Below, piece by piece: positions 1 to 6,310 of a stretch of 36,516 bases of DNA. The DNA is from Candidatus Vecturithrix granuli (lineage in GTDB: Bacteria; Moduliflexota; Moduliflexia; Moduliflexales; Moduliflexaceae): contig DF820470.1 of the NCBI GenBank assembly GCA_000739535.1, forward strand, positions 526,920 through 563,435, written 5' to 3'. Numbering within the stretch: the stretch's first letter is position 1; each line of letters begins with the position of its first letter. Made by a program: the position numbers and the translations under genes. The notes under the pieces are model-generated. The model ran no database searches and was not told the DNA's origin. It was given only the letters and a program-made list of their open reading frames with translations.

Positions 1-479
1 TTCCCCAACCCCATGGCCCCGCCCATCAAAACAATCTGCGCAATCCGCGGAATAATGCGCGGTTCGCGCAGCATCGCCATGGCAATGTTCGTTAAGGGCG
101 CGGTTGGAATCAGCGTAATATCGTTATTCGATGCCAGAAACATCTCGATCAGAAAATCCACGGCATGTCCCGGATGAAATTGTAAATCCGTCGGCGGCAG
201 AATCACGCCATCCAACCCCGATTTCCCGTGCACAGCCGAAGCTGTATGTAACTCGCCGAAGAGCGGTTTCGCCATGCCTCGCACCACCGGAACTTTCCGA
301 ATACCTGCTAATCCGCAGAGTTTCAACGCATTCATCGAAGTTTTCTCAACCTCAACATTGCCGGCCACACAGGTAATACCGATCAGTTCCAATTCCGGGG
401 AACGAGCAGCCAGAATAATCGCCGCCGCGTCGTCATGCCCGGGATCGCAATCAATAATTACTTTTTTCCTTTGCATCAT
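1..479 (-). CDS. Inosine/uridine-preferring nucleoside hydrolase, C-terminus beyond window edge
   Basis: Reading the complement from ATG 479 (a second ATG at 476) gives about 159 residues that run off the left edge without a stop. The N-terminus carries VIIDCDPGHDDAAAI, the Ca2+-binding aspartate cluster (DxDxGxDD type) of the IunH/Rih nucleoside hydrolase family. LIGITCVAGNVEVEKT, LIPTAPLTNIAMAM and VLMGGAMG follow in the family order. Members hydrolyse the N-glycosidic bond of ribonucleosides for salvage, in the cytoplasm. The family usually has 310-330 residues, so roughly half is visible. No clear Shine-Dalgarno precedes either ATG. Substrate preference cannot be set from this half. Confidence 0.93.
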   Translation of the reverse strand, partial: MMQRKKVIIDCDPGHDDAAAIILAARSPELELIGITCVAGNVEVEKTSMNALKLCGLAGIRKVPVVRGMAKPLFGELHTASAVHGKSGLDGVILPPTDLQFHPGHAVDFLIEMFLASNNDITLIPTAPLTNIAMAMLREPRIIPRIAQIVLMGGAMGLG

Positions 480-650
480 GATAGTATCATAAAAAATTGA
501 GAAAGATTGGCAGAAATAACTACACGAATGAAGAATAAACAAGAATTTTCGGACGATACGCACAAGTAGAACCTTTGCATTCAGCACAAAAATATTCACA
601 GCAACAAAATATTCATGAGACAGAGGATCGCTTGTCAAGTTATTTATATT

Positions 651-752
651 AGACATTATCACGAATAAGGTTCGTAGTCAACGCTTTAGCGTTGTTCCAG
701 GCATGTTCAGAAACGCTGAAGCGTGTACTACGAGCCAAATTTCGTAATGTCT
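651..752. repeat. Palindromic MITE-like element, family 1 copy A
   Basis: The ends are inverted: agacattatcacgaa at the left, and ttcgtaatgtct at the right, which is its complement less a few bases. Inside, a second inverted pair (ttcgtagtcaacgctttagcgtt against aacgctgaagcgtgtactacga) makes a long hairpin. It has no ORF. The same end motif recurs at 35939-36066, and the inner arm recurs as a fragment at 31992-32026. The rest of the spacer 480-868 shows nothing I can name. Confidence 0.6.
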
Positions 753-868
753 CTCGATGATTTGCCTTCGCCAGCCATTTTTCCTTGACTCTGTGCCAGG
801 GACTTGCACACATGGATTGAAAGATGAAACAGAACGGTACAATGAACGGATAGTGCAAGAAGGGAGCG

Positions 869-1342
869 ATGTCTGATATGAAACATGTGCTGATCTATAC
901 GGACGGGGCTTGCGCCAACAATCCTTACGGAAATGGCGGTTATGGAACGATTATTGTCAATGGAACTCAGCGTCAGGAGTTGTCGGGAGGATTTCAAAAT
1001 ACCACCAATAATCGCATGGAAATGTACGCGGTGATTAAAGGGCTGGAAGCTTTGCAGGAACCGTGCGAAGCTACGGTGTACAGCGATTCGAAATATCTGG
1101 TTGACAGCATTGCCAAAGGCTGGGTGTATCGCTGGCAGGCGAATAATTGGATGCGGAACAAGAAAGACCCGGCCTTAAATGTTGACCTGTGGCAGCGGAT
1201 TTTAGACCTCTGTCAGAAACATAAAGTCACGTTGCAGTGGGTGCGTGGCCATGCCGGGCACCCTGAAAACGAACGCTGCGACCAATTAGCGGTCAGAGCC
1301 TTGAAGCAGGCAAACCTCCCCTCAGATTTGTCAAGTTTGTGA
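869..1342 (+). CDS. rnhA: Ribonuclease HI
   Basis: This 157-residue protein degrades the RNA strand of RNA:DNA hybrids, acting on R-loops, primers and misincorporated ribonucleotides. The catalytic carboxylates are visible: D12 in IYTDGAC, E51 in NNRMEMYAVI, D73 in VYSDSKY, and the late Asp in GHPENERCDQLA, which also holds the loop His/Glu. The basic handle region (GWVYRWQANNWMRNKK) marks the bacterial type I form. Length is normal (about 155). A purine-rich SD (AAGAAGGGAG, 857-866) lies just before ATG 869. ATG 878 is an alternative start with longer spacing. It appears monocistronic, with palindromic element A upstream. Confidence 0.96.
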   Translation: MSDMKHVLIYTDGACANNPYGNGGYGTIIVNGTQRQELSGGFQNTTNNRMEMYAVIKGLEALQEPCEATVYSDSKYLVDSIAKGWVYRWQANNWMRNKKDPALNVDLWQRILDLCQKHKVTLQWVRGHAGHPENERCDQLAVRALKQANLPSDLSSL

Positions 1343-1380
1343 GAGTACAAGGAGAAGACAGAAGAAGTGAACTTGACAAA
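1327..1380. repeat. Inverted TTTGTCAAGTTT motif around the rnhA stop
   Basis: TTTGTCAAGTTT at 1327-1338 pairs 11 of 12 with GAACTTGACAAA at 1369-1380, with a 30-nt purine-rich loop. It could fold at the 3' end of the rnhA message, but it lacks a U tract, so a terminator role is unproven. Confidence 0.3.
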
Positions 1381-1415
1381 GTAGAATAAAGATCGGTGTT
1401 TTGATGTATAAATCA

Positions 1416-1444
1416 TTGACAGAAGCTCTTGTGCCCCTTATATT
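1416..1444 (+). promoter_or_regulatory. Sigma-70-like promoter for the DUF6883/DUF4926 pair
   Basis: TTGACA (1416-1421), a 17-nt spacer and TATATT (1439-1444) form a near-consensus promoter. Initiation near 1451 would leave a short leader before ATG 1477, with GAGGG at 1460-1464 as ribosome binding site. It implies the two small genes are transcribed apart from rnhA. Confidence 0.7.
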
Positions 1445-1476
1445 TGTAGTAAAAACTATGAGGGATGCTTATTTTT

Positions 1477-1860
1477 ATGATAGATTTACCGTTTGAAGAA
1501 ATTCTGCCGAACTCGAAAAGAGCAGAAATAGACGTGGAAAAATTTTTCCATTACTCTATGGATCCCTTGAACATCGGAAATCAGAATAAATGGATGGCGT
1601 TTCAGAAAATTGGCTATCAGGTTCATTCTGCTGATAGCCGCTGGGAGGCTGCTCAAGATGTGATCCGCCAATTAAAAAAGAGTTTAGGCGAAGCTCCGGC
1701 AATACCTGGTAAGAATACCCAATATGGTCAACGCTATAAAGTTTTCACATCAATTATCGGGCCAAACGGAGATACAGGAACGCTTATCACGATCTGGCAA
1801 ATTGATAAGGGAAACACGTTCCCTCGACTTATCACAAATTGGTTGGAGGTACAGCGATAA
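1477..1860 (+). CDS. DUF6883-like small protein
   Basis: The start at ATG 1477 gives 127 residues. I prefer it to ATG 1465, which touches the GAGGG motif directly. No signal peptide or membrane segment is seen. An early NSKRAEIDVEKFFHYSMDPLNIGNQNKWMAF and a late YGQRYKVFTSIIGPNGDTGTLITIWQI..PRLITNW match the pattern I associate with DUF6883: conserved N-terminal Lys/Leu segment, 'K..F', then 'G..Y.V...I.GPNG....I.TIW....G.PRLIT'. The function of that family is unknown. A second small gene follows after 4 nt, so they are co-transcribed. Such paired DUF genes often travel as toxin/immunity or TA-like cassettes, but that is inference here. Confidence 0.72.
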   Translation: MIDLPFEEILPNSKRAEIDVEKFFHYSMDPLNIGNQNKWMAFQKIGYQVHSADSRWEAAQDVIRQLKKSLGEAPAIPGKNTQYGQRYKVFTSIIGPNGDTGTLITIWQIDKGNTFPRLITNWLEVQR

Positions 1861-1864
1861 CATC

Positions 1865-2194
1865 ATGGAAAATATACAGGTTAACACCAAAATACAAACA
1901 CGGGTTGATATTGAAAGCGATTTTTCCGATCGGATGATTCCGAAAGGAAGTATCGGAATGGTAGTTGAATGTTATGAACATCCTGTGGGCTACGCGGTTG
2001 ACATCCCTATTCCGGATGAAAATTTAGCCAGTCATTTTACCTATGAAAATGTGATTTTAACCCCTGAACAATTTGTTGTGCTCAACGAGACGCAAATGTA
2101 TCAACTACTCTTTTGGGCATACAATTCTCGGAAACCTGTGTCGCCAAACACGCTCATAGCTGAAGACGTACTGCCATTCTCAAACCTTCATTAA
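1865..2194 (+). CDS. DUF4926-like small protein
   Basis: The frame is open from 1724, but the natural start is ATG 1865, four bases after the preceding stop, giving 109 residues. TGGAGGT lies at 1844-1850, so translation may be partly coupled. IPKGSIGMVVECYEHPVGYAVDIPIPDENLASHFTYENVILTPEQFVVL follows the DUF4926 pattern: a small beta barrel with 'G..G.VVE' and a later beta-rich 'L....L' segment. The C-terminal 40 residues are longer than the usual domain. It is the partner of the DUF6883-like protein. The stop is followed by about 80 nt and the pfp terminator, to which it converges. Confidence 0.68.
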   Translation: MENIQVNTKIQTRVDIESDFSDRMIPKGSIGMVVECYEHPVGYAVDIPIPDENLASHFTYENVILTPEQFVVLNETQMYQLLFWAYNSRKPVSPNTLIAEDVLPFSNLH

Positions 2195-2278
2195 TAAGCA
2201 GATCAAAGTCTATATGGAAGCTCATCATCAAACTCAGCAATCATATAATATTACCCTACCATGATGCGGAGAAGGGAA

Positions 2279-2310
2279 AACAACCGGGTTTTTCAAAAAA
2301 CCCGGTTGTT
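2279..2310 (-). terminator. Rho-independent terminator of mce-pfp
   Basis: A perfect 15-bp stem (aacaaccgggttttt and its complement) lies 22 nt past the pfp stop. Read on the minus strand, the stem is followed by T-rich sequence. It sits between convergent genes. The core resembles three other hairpins, at 7589, 14282 and 15187. Confidence 0.8.
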
Positions 2311-2331
2311 GAGGAGAAATTGTAACGCAGT

Positions 2332-3555
2332 TTAACGCTGGTAGGCGTCTAGTTGTTTGCTGACGAAGTATTTTTGGAAACGCATATAATCCGGCAGGAG
2401 CTCCCCGGCCAGTGGTTTGGCATAGGTAATAAATTTATCATTCACAAAATTCCCTTCGGGGCTGATATAATCTGCCGGAATCACTTTTTTAGCATTGGCG
2501 ACTTTTTCAAGGGCCACCATGCCGGTCGTGCACGAATAGGGTTCATCGGATTCGCGCACAAGCGCCACCATGTAGCCGTTATGGCCTTCCACGGCATATT
2601 GTACCGCCCGCTGGCCGACTAGATAGGCTTCTTGCAAGTCCGACTGCGACGCCCCTAAAATAGAGACGCGCTGAATCGTGCCTGGCTTGTCGCAGCGAGC
2701 TTTGATGCCTAATTTTTTCTTAATCACATTTGCCAGATAATCGCCAACCCCTTCCAATTGCACATGGCCGAAGGCATCAACCGAATCTGACTTGACAAGA
2801 ATTTTCCCGTCTTTATCTCGCACTCCTTCAGATACCGCGATCAACACATGTCCGAGGCGATCATAGACCTTCTGCACGTCATTCAGGAATTTGTCTATCT
2901 CAAAGGCCACTTCTGGCAGATAGATCAACTGCGGCGCATCGTCCGGGTCTTGTTTCGCCAGCACGGTCGCCCCGGTAATCCAGCCGCTATCCCGTCCCAT
3001 AGCCTCGATGATTTTGATCGCGGTTGAAGTATTGGCAATGGCTTCCGTATCGCGTCCGGCGTCGCGCATGGCAATTGCCATCCAACGGGCAACGCTGCCG
3101 AATCCCGGACAATGATCCGTTTCTACCAGATCGTTATCAACGGTTTTAGGAATGCCCATCACATGCATCTCATATCCGGCTGCGGTCGCCATCTGACTGA
3201 TTTTGTGAGCAGTATCCATCGAATCATTGCCGCCATTATAAAAGAAATAACGGATATTGTGTGCTTTGAACACTGCTAACACTCGCTCTAAATCGGTTTG
3301 ATCGAGTTTGCGTCGGCATGACCCTAAAGCCGAAGAAGGGGTGCGGCGAAGTCTCTCAACTGTTTCCGGAGACTCTTGCGCCAGATCAATCAGATTTTCG
3401 TGCAGTACCCCCATAATGCCGTTAATTGCGCCATATACTCCCTCAACTTCACGATGTTTCAGGGCTTCTTGAATCACCCCGCAAATACTGCTGTTAATCA
3501 CAGCTGTCGGCCCACCGGATTGGGCCATCACTAATTTTCCACGTAATCCTGCCAT
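2332..3555 (-). CDS. pfp: PPi-type 6-phosphofructokinase (diphosphate-fructose-6-phosphate 1-phosphotransferase)
   Basis: It interconverts fructose 6-phosphate and fructose 1,6-bisphosphate in cytosolic glycolysis/gluconeogenesis, probably using pyrophosphate. ATG 3555 is chosen because AGGAGG (3562-3567) lies 6 nt upstream; this gives 407 residues. Visible motifs are AQSGGPTAVINSS (phosphate loop), GGNDSMDTA (108-116) and PKTVDND (136-142). The Lys in PKTVDND and the Asp in GGND replace the Gly residues typical of ATP enzymes, which is the known signature of PPi use. RDSGWITG and the SEGV segment also fit. It follows mce by 17 bp, so the two are probably one transcript ending at the 2279-2310 hairpin. 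PPi use is inferred from residues, not shown. Confidence 0.93.
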   Translation of the reverse strand: MAGLRGKLVMAQSGGPTAVINSSICGVIQEALKHREVEGVYGAINGIMGVLHENLIDLAQESPETVERLRRTPSSALGSCRRKLDQTDLERVLAVFKAHNIRYFFYNGGNDSMDTAHKISQMATAAGYEMHVMGIPKTVDNDLVETDHCPGFGSVARWMAIAMRDAGRDTEAIANTSTAIKIIEAMGRDSGWITGATVLAKQDPDDAPQLIYLPEVAFEIDKFLNDVQKVYDRLGHVLIAVSEGVRDKDGKILVKSDSVDAFGHVQLEGVGDYLANVIKKKLGIKARCDKPGTIQRVSILGASQSDLQEAYLVGQRAVQYAVEGHNGYMVALVRESDEPYSCTTGMVALEKVANAKKVIPADYISPEGNFVNDKFITYAKPLAGELLPDYMRFQKYFVSKQLDAYQR

Positions 3556-3572
3556 TATTTTCCTCCTATCCA

Positions 3573-3995
3573 TTATTCACAAATTTGATACAGTTCAATC
3601 AATACGCCTCCGGTGCTTTTCGGGTGCAGAAACGCCATTTTTTTCTTGCCATCCTCAATTTCACGCGGCTGTTCATCAATCAACTTGGCCCCACGCGCTC
3701 TCAGATCGGCCAGGGCTTGTTCAATATCGTCAACTTCAAAACAGAGATGGTGCACGCCTTCGCCGCGTTTTTCGATAAATTTTGCCACGCCGACATTCCC
3801 TTCTGTAGGTTGGACAAGTTCGATGTGGGTTTCTCCGACCGGAAAAAAGGCGGTGATCACTTTCTGCTCTTCAACCGCATGCTGCCCTTCAAGCTCCAAT
3901 CCTAACAGATCGCGATAAATTTTCAAACTTTCTTCAATATCCTTCACGGCAATTCCAATATGATTGACTTTTTTATACATAGCATTTTCAAGCAT
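3573..3995 (-). CDS. mce: Methylmalonyl-CoA epimerase
   Basis: This vicinal-oxygen-chelate fold enzyme of about 140 residues interconverts (R)- and (S)-methylmalonyl-CoA, linking propionyl-CoA and succinyl-CoA metabolism. VNHIGIAVKDIEESLKIYRDLLGL opens the first module with metal-ligand His12. GVHHLCFEVDDIEQAL opens the second, and GVLIELYQ carries the final Glu ligand. The start is ambiguous. ATG 3995 lies only 1 nt from GGAG (3997-4000), while ATG 3980 gives the more family-like N-terminus MYKKVNHIGIAV but has long SD spacing. No methylmalonyl-CoA mutase is in the window. Its co-transcription with pfp suggests tuning of propionate/succinate carbon flow. Confidence 0.93.
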   Translation of the reverse strand: MLENAMYKKVNHIGIAVKDIEESLKIYRDLLGLELEGQHAVEEQKVITAFFPVGETHIELVQPTEGNVGVAKFIEKRGEGVHHLCFEVDDIEQALADLRARGAKLIDEQPREIEDGKKKMAFLHPKSTGGVLIELYQICE

Positions 3996-4019
3996 ACTCC
4001 TTTACCGAAAGGCGTCTTA

Positions 4020-4136
4020 AGCATTATTCATCAGCATTGACCTTGTGTAGAGGAGTGTCAAAGCTCGTCTTTGGCTGTCAAAGTCGAGCTTTGACACTCC
4101 TGTTTCTGGCGTCAACTCAACTGCATAATGCTGTAA
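4020..4136. repeat. Palindromic element, family 2 copy 1
   Basis: The termini are agcattattca and tgcataatgct, with inner CATTGACC and GTCAACT. The centre holds a perfect 17-bp inverted repeat (aggagtgtcaaagctcg and its complement). It is non-coding. The family recurs at 7559-7661 and, as a right half only, at 8774-8836. It lies just upstream of mce. Confidence 0.65.
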
Positions 4137-4385
4137 TACGCCTTACGGCCAGGAGAGTCCCCTTAATTTCCCCTAATTCTATAGTGTTGGCTCAACGAGC
4201 ATTGGTATGGCGAAAACCACCTCTATCAAGTATCTTACCTCAAATCCTTGCTTATGAGAAATCCCTGTAGTTATTTATTTGAGAAAAGTCAAATATTTTT
4301 CTGAAAAATCTTTTTCTACAACCTTTACACTCTTTTTGCTTGACAGTTGTCGCTGAATTCGTTCACGATAAGAATGTTTATTTCT
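4137..4385. other. Spacer with no recognised content
   Basis: This is AT-rich non-coding sequence between two palindromic elements. A TTGACA at 4340-4345 has no convincing -10 partner. I see no gene, RNA or remnant here. Confidence 0.4.
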
Positions 4386-4462
4386 ACTTTGTTAAATTCG
4401 AAAGGCGCTCCATCTCACAGCCCTGAAAGGGCAACATGCCATGTTTTCGAATCTAACAAAGT
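4386..4462. repeat. Short palindromic element, 77 bp
   Basis: ACTTTGTTAAATTCGAAA at 4386-4403 is inverted at 4444-4462 with one mismatch in 18. A small agccctgaaagggc hairpin lies inside. It abuts the next element by 6 bp. It has no ORF. Confidence 0.5.
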
Positions 4463-4468
4463 CGTATT

Positions 4469-4609
4469 CAATAGTTCGGACAGTTTTCGTATGACCCCCC
4501 TTTATCCCCCCGTAAACGGGGGGAAACTGGAGATGGGACGTGTCCTGTCTGCTTCCCCCCGCTTGCGGGGGGATTGAGGGGGGTGGAATCAAAACTGTCC
4601 GAAGTATTG
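4469..4609. repeat. 141-bp MITE-like element with C/G-tract core
   Basis: The 19-bp terminal inverted repeats (caatagttcggacagtttt, one mismatch) lie at 4469-4487 and 4591-4609. The core carries two hairpins of the type CCCCCCGTAAACGGGGGG and CCCCCCGCTTGCGGGGGG. No ORF is present. The terminal repeats and small size suggest a non-autonomous mobile element. Confidence 0.65.
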
Positions 4610-4635
4610 ATTATAAAAGACAGTTTTATTATTTT
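4607..4635 (+). promoter_or_regulatory. Possible promoter at the element border, upstream of amrA
   Basis: TTGATT (4607-4612), a 17-nt spacer and TATTTT (4630-4635) lie 30 nt before the GTG start of the AMMECR1 gene. The -35 overlaps the last bases of the 4469-4609 element. The match is moderate only. Confidence 0.35.
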
Positions 4636-4664
4636 GGTCTGCCATAAAGGAGAGTGAGAGTATC

Positions 4665-5228
4665 GTGAGCGAAATGTCAGAATTATCGCCAGAATTACAG
4701 CAGAAATTATTGCGCATTGCCAGAGAGACGATGGAGGAATATATCCGCCATCATACAATTCCCGAATTTTCAGTCGAAGAACCGGAATTGACTCAAAAAT
4801 GCGGCGCATTTGTGACTATTAAATCCTCGCAGCGCTTACGCGGATGCATCGGTTATGTTGAGGGATTTAAACCGCTGTATCAGACCGTCATTGACATGGC
4901 CATCGCGGCTTCTACACAAGATCCGCGTTTTGAGCCGGTGCGAGAGCAGGAACTGTCGGATTTGCACCTTGAAATTTCCGTGATGAGTCCGTTGCGCAAG
5001 ATTGCTGATCCGCAAGAAGTTGTGGTTGGAGTTCATGGGATTCTGATCAAACGAGGCCCCCGTAGTGGATTATTACTGCCACAGGTGGCGACAGAATATC
5101 ACTGGGATCGCCAGACTTTTCTGGAACATACCTGCTTAAAAGCCGGATTGCCTCGTAACGCCTGGAAAGATCCGGATGTTGAGATCCTTGTGTTTAGCGC
5201 GCAGGTATTTCATGAGGCAACAGGATGA
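4665..5228 (+). CDS. amrA: AMMECR1-domain protein (AmmeMemoRadiSam system protein A type)
   Basis: The 187-residue protein is a single AMMECR1 domain. QKCGAFVTIKSSQRLRGCIGYVEGFKPLY contains the conserved LRGCIG, followed by AAASTQDPRFEPV, LEISVMSPLRKI, GILIKRGPRSGLLLPQVATEYHWDRQTFLEHTC and AGLPRNAWKDPDVEILVFSAQVF, all in family order. In many bacteria it is encoded near Memo and radical-SAM genes; neither is visible here. The start is GTG 4665 (AAGGAG at 4647-4652, 12 nt) or ATG 4674. Its stop overlaps the next start as ATGA, implying coupled translation with the PHP phosphatase. The biochemical role is not established for the family. Confidence 0.92.
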   Translation: MSEMSELSPELQQKLLRIARETMEEYIRHHTIPEFSVEEPELTQKCGAFVTIKSSQRLRGCIGYVEGFKPLYQTVIDMAIAASTQDPRFEPVREQELSDLHLEISVMSPLRKIADPQEVVVGVHGILIKRGPRSGLLLPQVATEYHWDRQTFLEHTCLKAGLPRNAWKDPDVEILVFSAQVFHEATG

Positions 5229-5995
5229 TTGATCTGCACTGCCACATTTTGCCATACATTGATGATGGCCCTGAAACGCTTCAGGAAACGCTGGAAATGT
5301 GCCGGATGGCTGTTGCGGATGGCATTACGACGATTGTCGCCACGCCTCATCAACAAAACGGCGTGTATGAAAATTCTGCGAAGGCGATTCTGAAAAAAGT
5401 TGAAGAAGTGGCTTTGGAGTTAAAGAACACGGATATTGCCCTGGAACTGCTTCCGGGAGCAGACGTATTCATTGATGTGCACACCGGCGACAAGATTGCG
5501 CAGGGAGAGATTATGACTGTGAACAATACCGGGCGTTATTTTCTCCTGGAATTCCCCGCGCATTCAATTCCACCGAATATTGAGAAGATCATTTTTAACA
5601 TATTACTAAAAAATATCACACCGATTCTGACGCACCCTGAACGGATTGCCGAAGTGCAGGAGTACCCTGACAAAATTTACAACCTGATCTGCTCAGGCGT
5701 GCTCAGCCAGATTACCGCGATGAGTTTGACCGGAGAATTTGGCCCCCGGGCGCAAAAGTGCGCGAAAATTCTGCTGAAACATCATCTGGCGCATATTATT
5801 GCCACCGATGCGCACTCTGTTGCTGGCCGGCCTCCTCTGCTTTCAAAAGCGGTAGATATGGCGAGCCGCATTGTAGGGCATGAAGAAGCCACGGAGATGG
5901 TGACGACAATTCCGCTGCAAGTCATTCGAGGAGAACCCGTGTTAAACTTACCGCCTCCTCTGCCCCTCACCCGTAAACGGTTCTGGTTTTTCTGA
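5225..5995 (+). CDS. CpsB/YwqE-like tyrosine-protein phosphatase (PHP superfamily)
   Basis: A 256-residue PHP-fold metallo-phosphoesterase. Metal-site motifs appear in order: MIDLHCHILPYIDDGP at the N-terminus, ATPHQ near residue 39, LLPGADVFID, LTHPERIAEV near residue 137 and IIATDAHSVAGRPP near residue 194. In Gram-positives, relatives (CpsB, YwqE) dephosphorylate bacterial tyrosine kinases that control capsule and exopolysaccharide synthesis. No BY-kinase is in the window, so the substrate is unknown. The ATG overlaps the amrA stop by 4 bp. Length is close to the usual 245-260. Confidence 0.9.
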   Translation: MIDLHCHILPYIDDGPETLQETLEMCRMAVADGITTIVATPHQQNGVYENSAKAILKKVEEVALELKNTDIALELLPGADVFIDVHTGDKIAQGEIMTVNNTGRYFLLEFPAHSIPPNIEKIIFNILLKNITPILTHPERIAEVQEYPDKIYNLICSGVLSQITAMSLTGEFGPRAQKCAKILLKHHLAHIIATDAHSVAGRPPLLSKAVDMASRIVGHEEATEMVTTIPLQVIRGEPVLNLPPPLPLTRKRFWFF

Positions 5996-6034
5996 GAAGA
6001 ACCTGAAAAACTGAAGTTTTGAACGAGGCGGAGG

Positions 6035-6256
6035 GTGATCGAAAAAATTGTCAAAAACGGCTATTGTCACATTGAAGATCTGCTGGAAAAAGAAACCAGC
6101 GTTGAATTGTTGAAAAGCATGGCAGCTCACGATGTCTGGCTCTATAAAACCCATGAACAGAAAATCAGCGATAATTCTCAGAGCCTCTGCCGCGCTTTCG
6201 AAAAACTAATGTATCGGCGCAATGATAACAAACAAGAAGCAAGCAGAACATGTTGA
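6035..6256 (+). CDS. Unknown small protein, possibly frameshifted
   Basis: The frame from GTG 6035 (GGAGG directly before it) encodes 73 residues with helix-like composition (HIEDLLEKETSVELLKSMAAHDVWLYKTHEQ). I do not recognise a family. Near the end, the +1 frame reads on as KKQAEHVEGSLYSKIENALLLNGGAL and stops at a TGA overlapping the next gene's ATG. That is the arrangement expected of an intact operon member, so a single-base frameshift near 6225-6235 is plausible. The gene sits between the PHP phosphatase and the AlbA_2 gene. Confidence 0.45.
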   Translation: MIEKIVKNGYCHIEDLLEKETSVELLKSMAAHDVWLYKTHEQKISDNSQSLCRAFEKLMYRRNDNKQEASRTC

Positions 6257-6310
6257 GGGAAGCCTTTATTCGAAAATTGAAAACGCGCTGCTGTTGAACG
6301 GAGGAGCGTT

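Noticed and set aside
4490-4580. G-quadruplex or rRNA-like signal in the C/G tracts
   Set aside because: The tracts are arms of two simple hairpins inside a MITE-like element and show no rRNA similarity.
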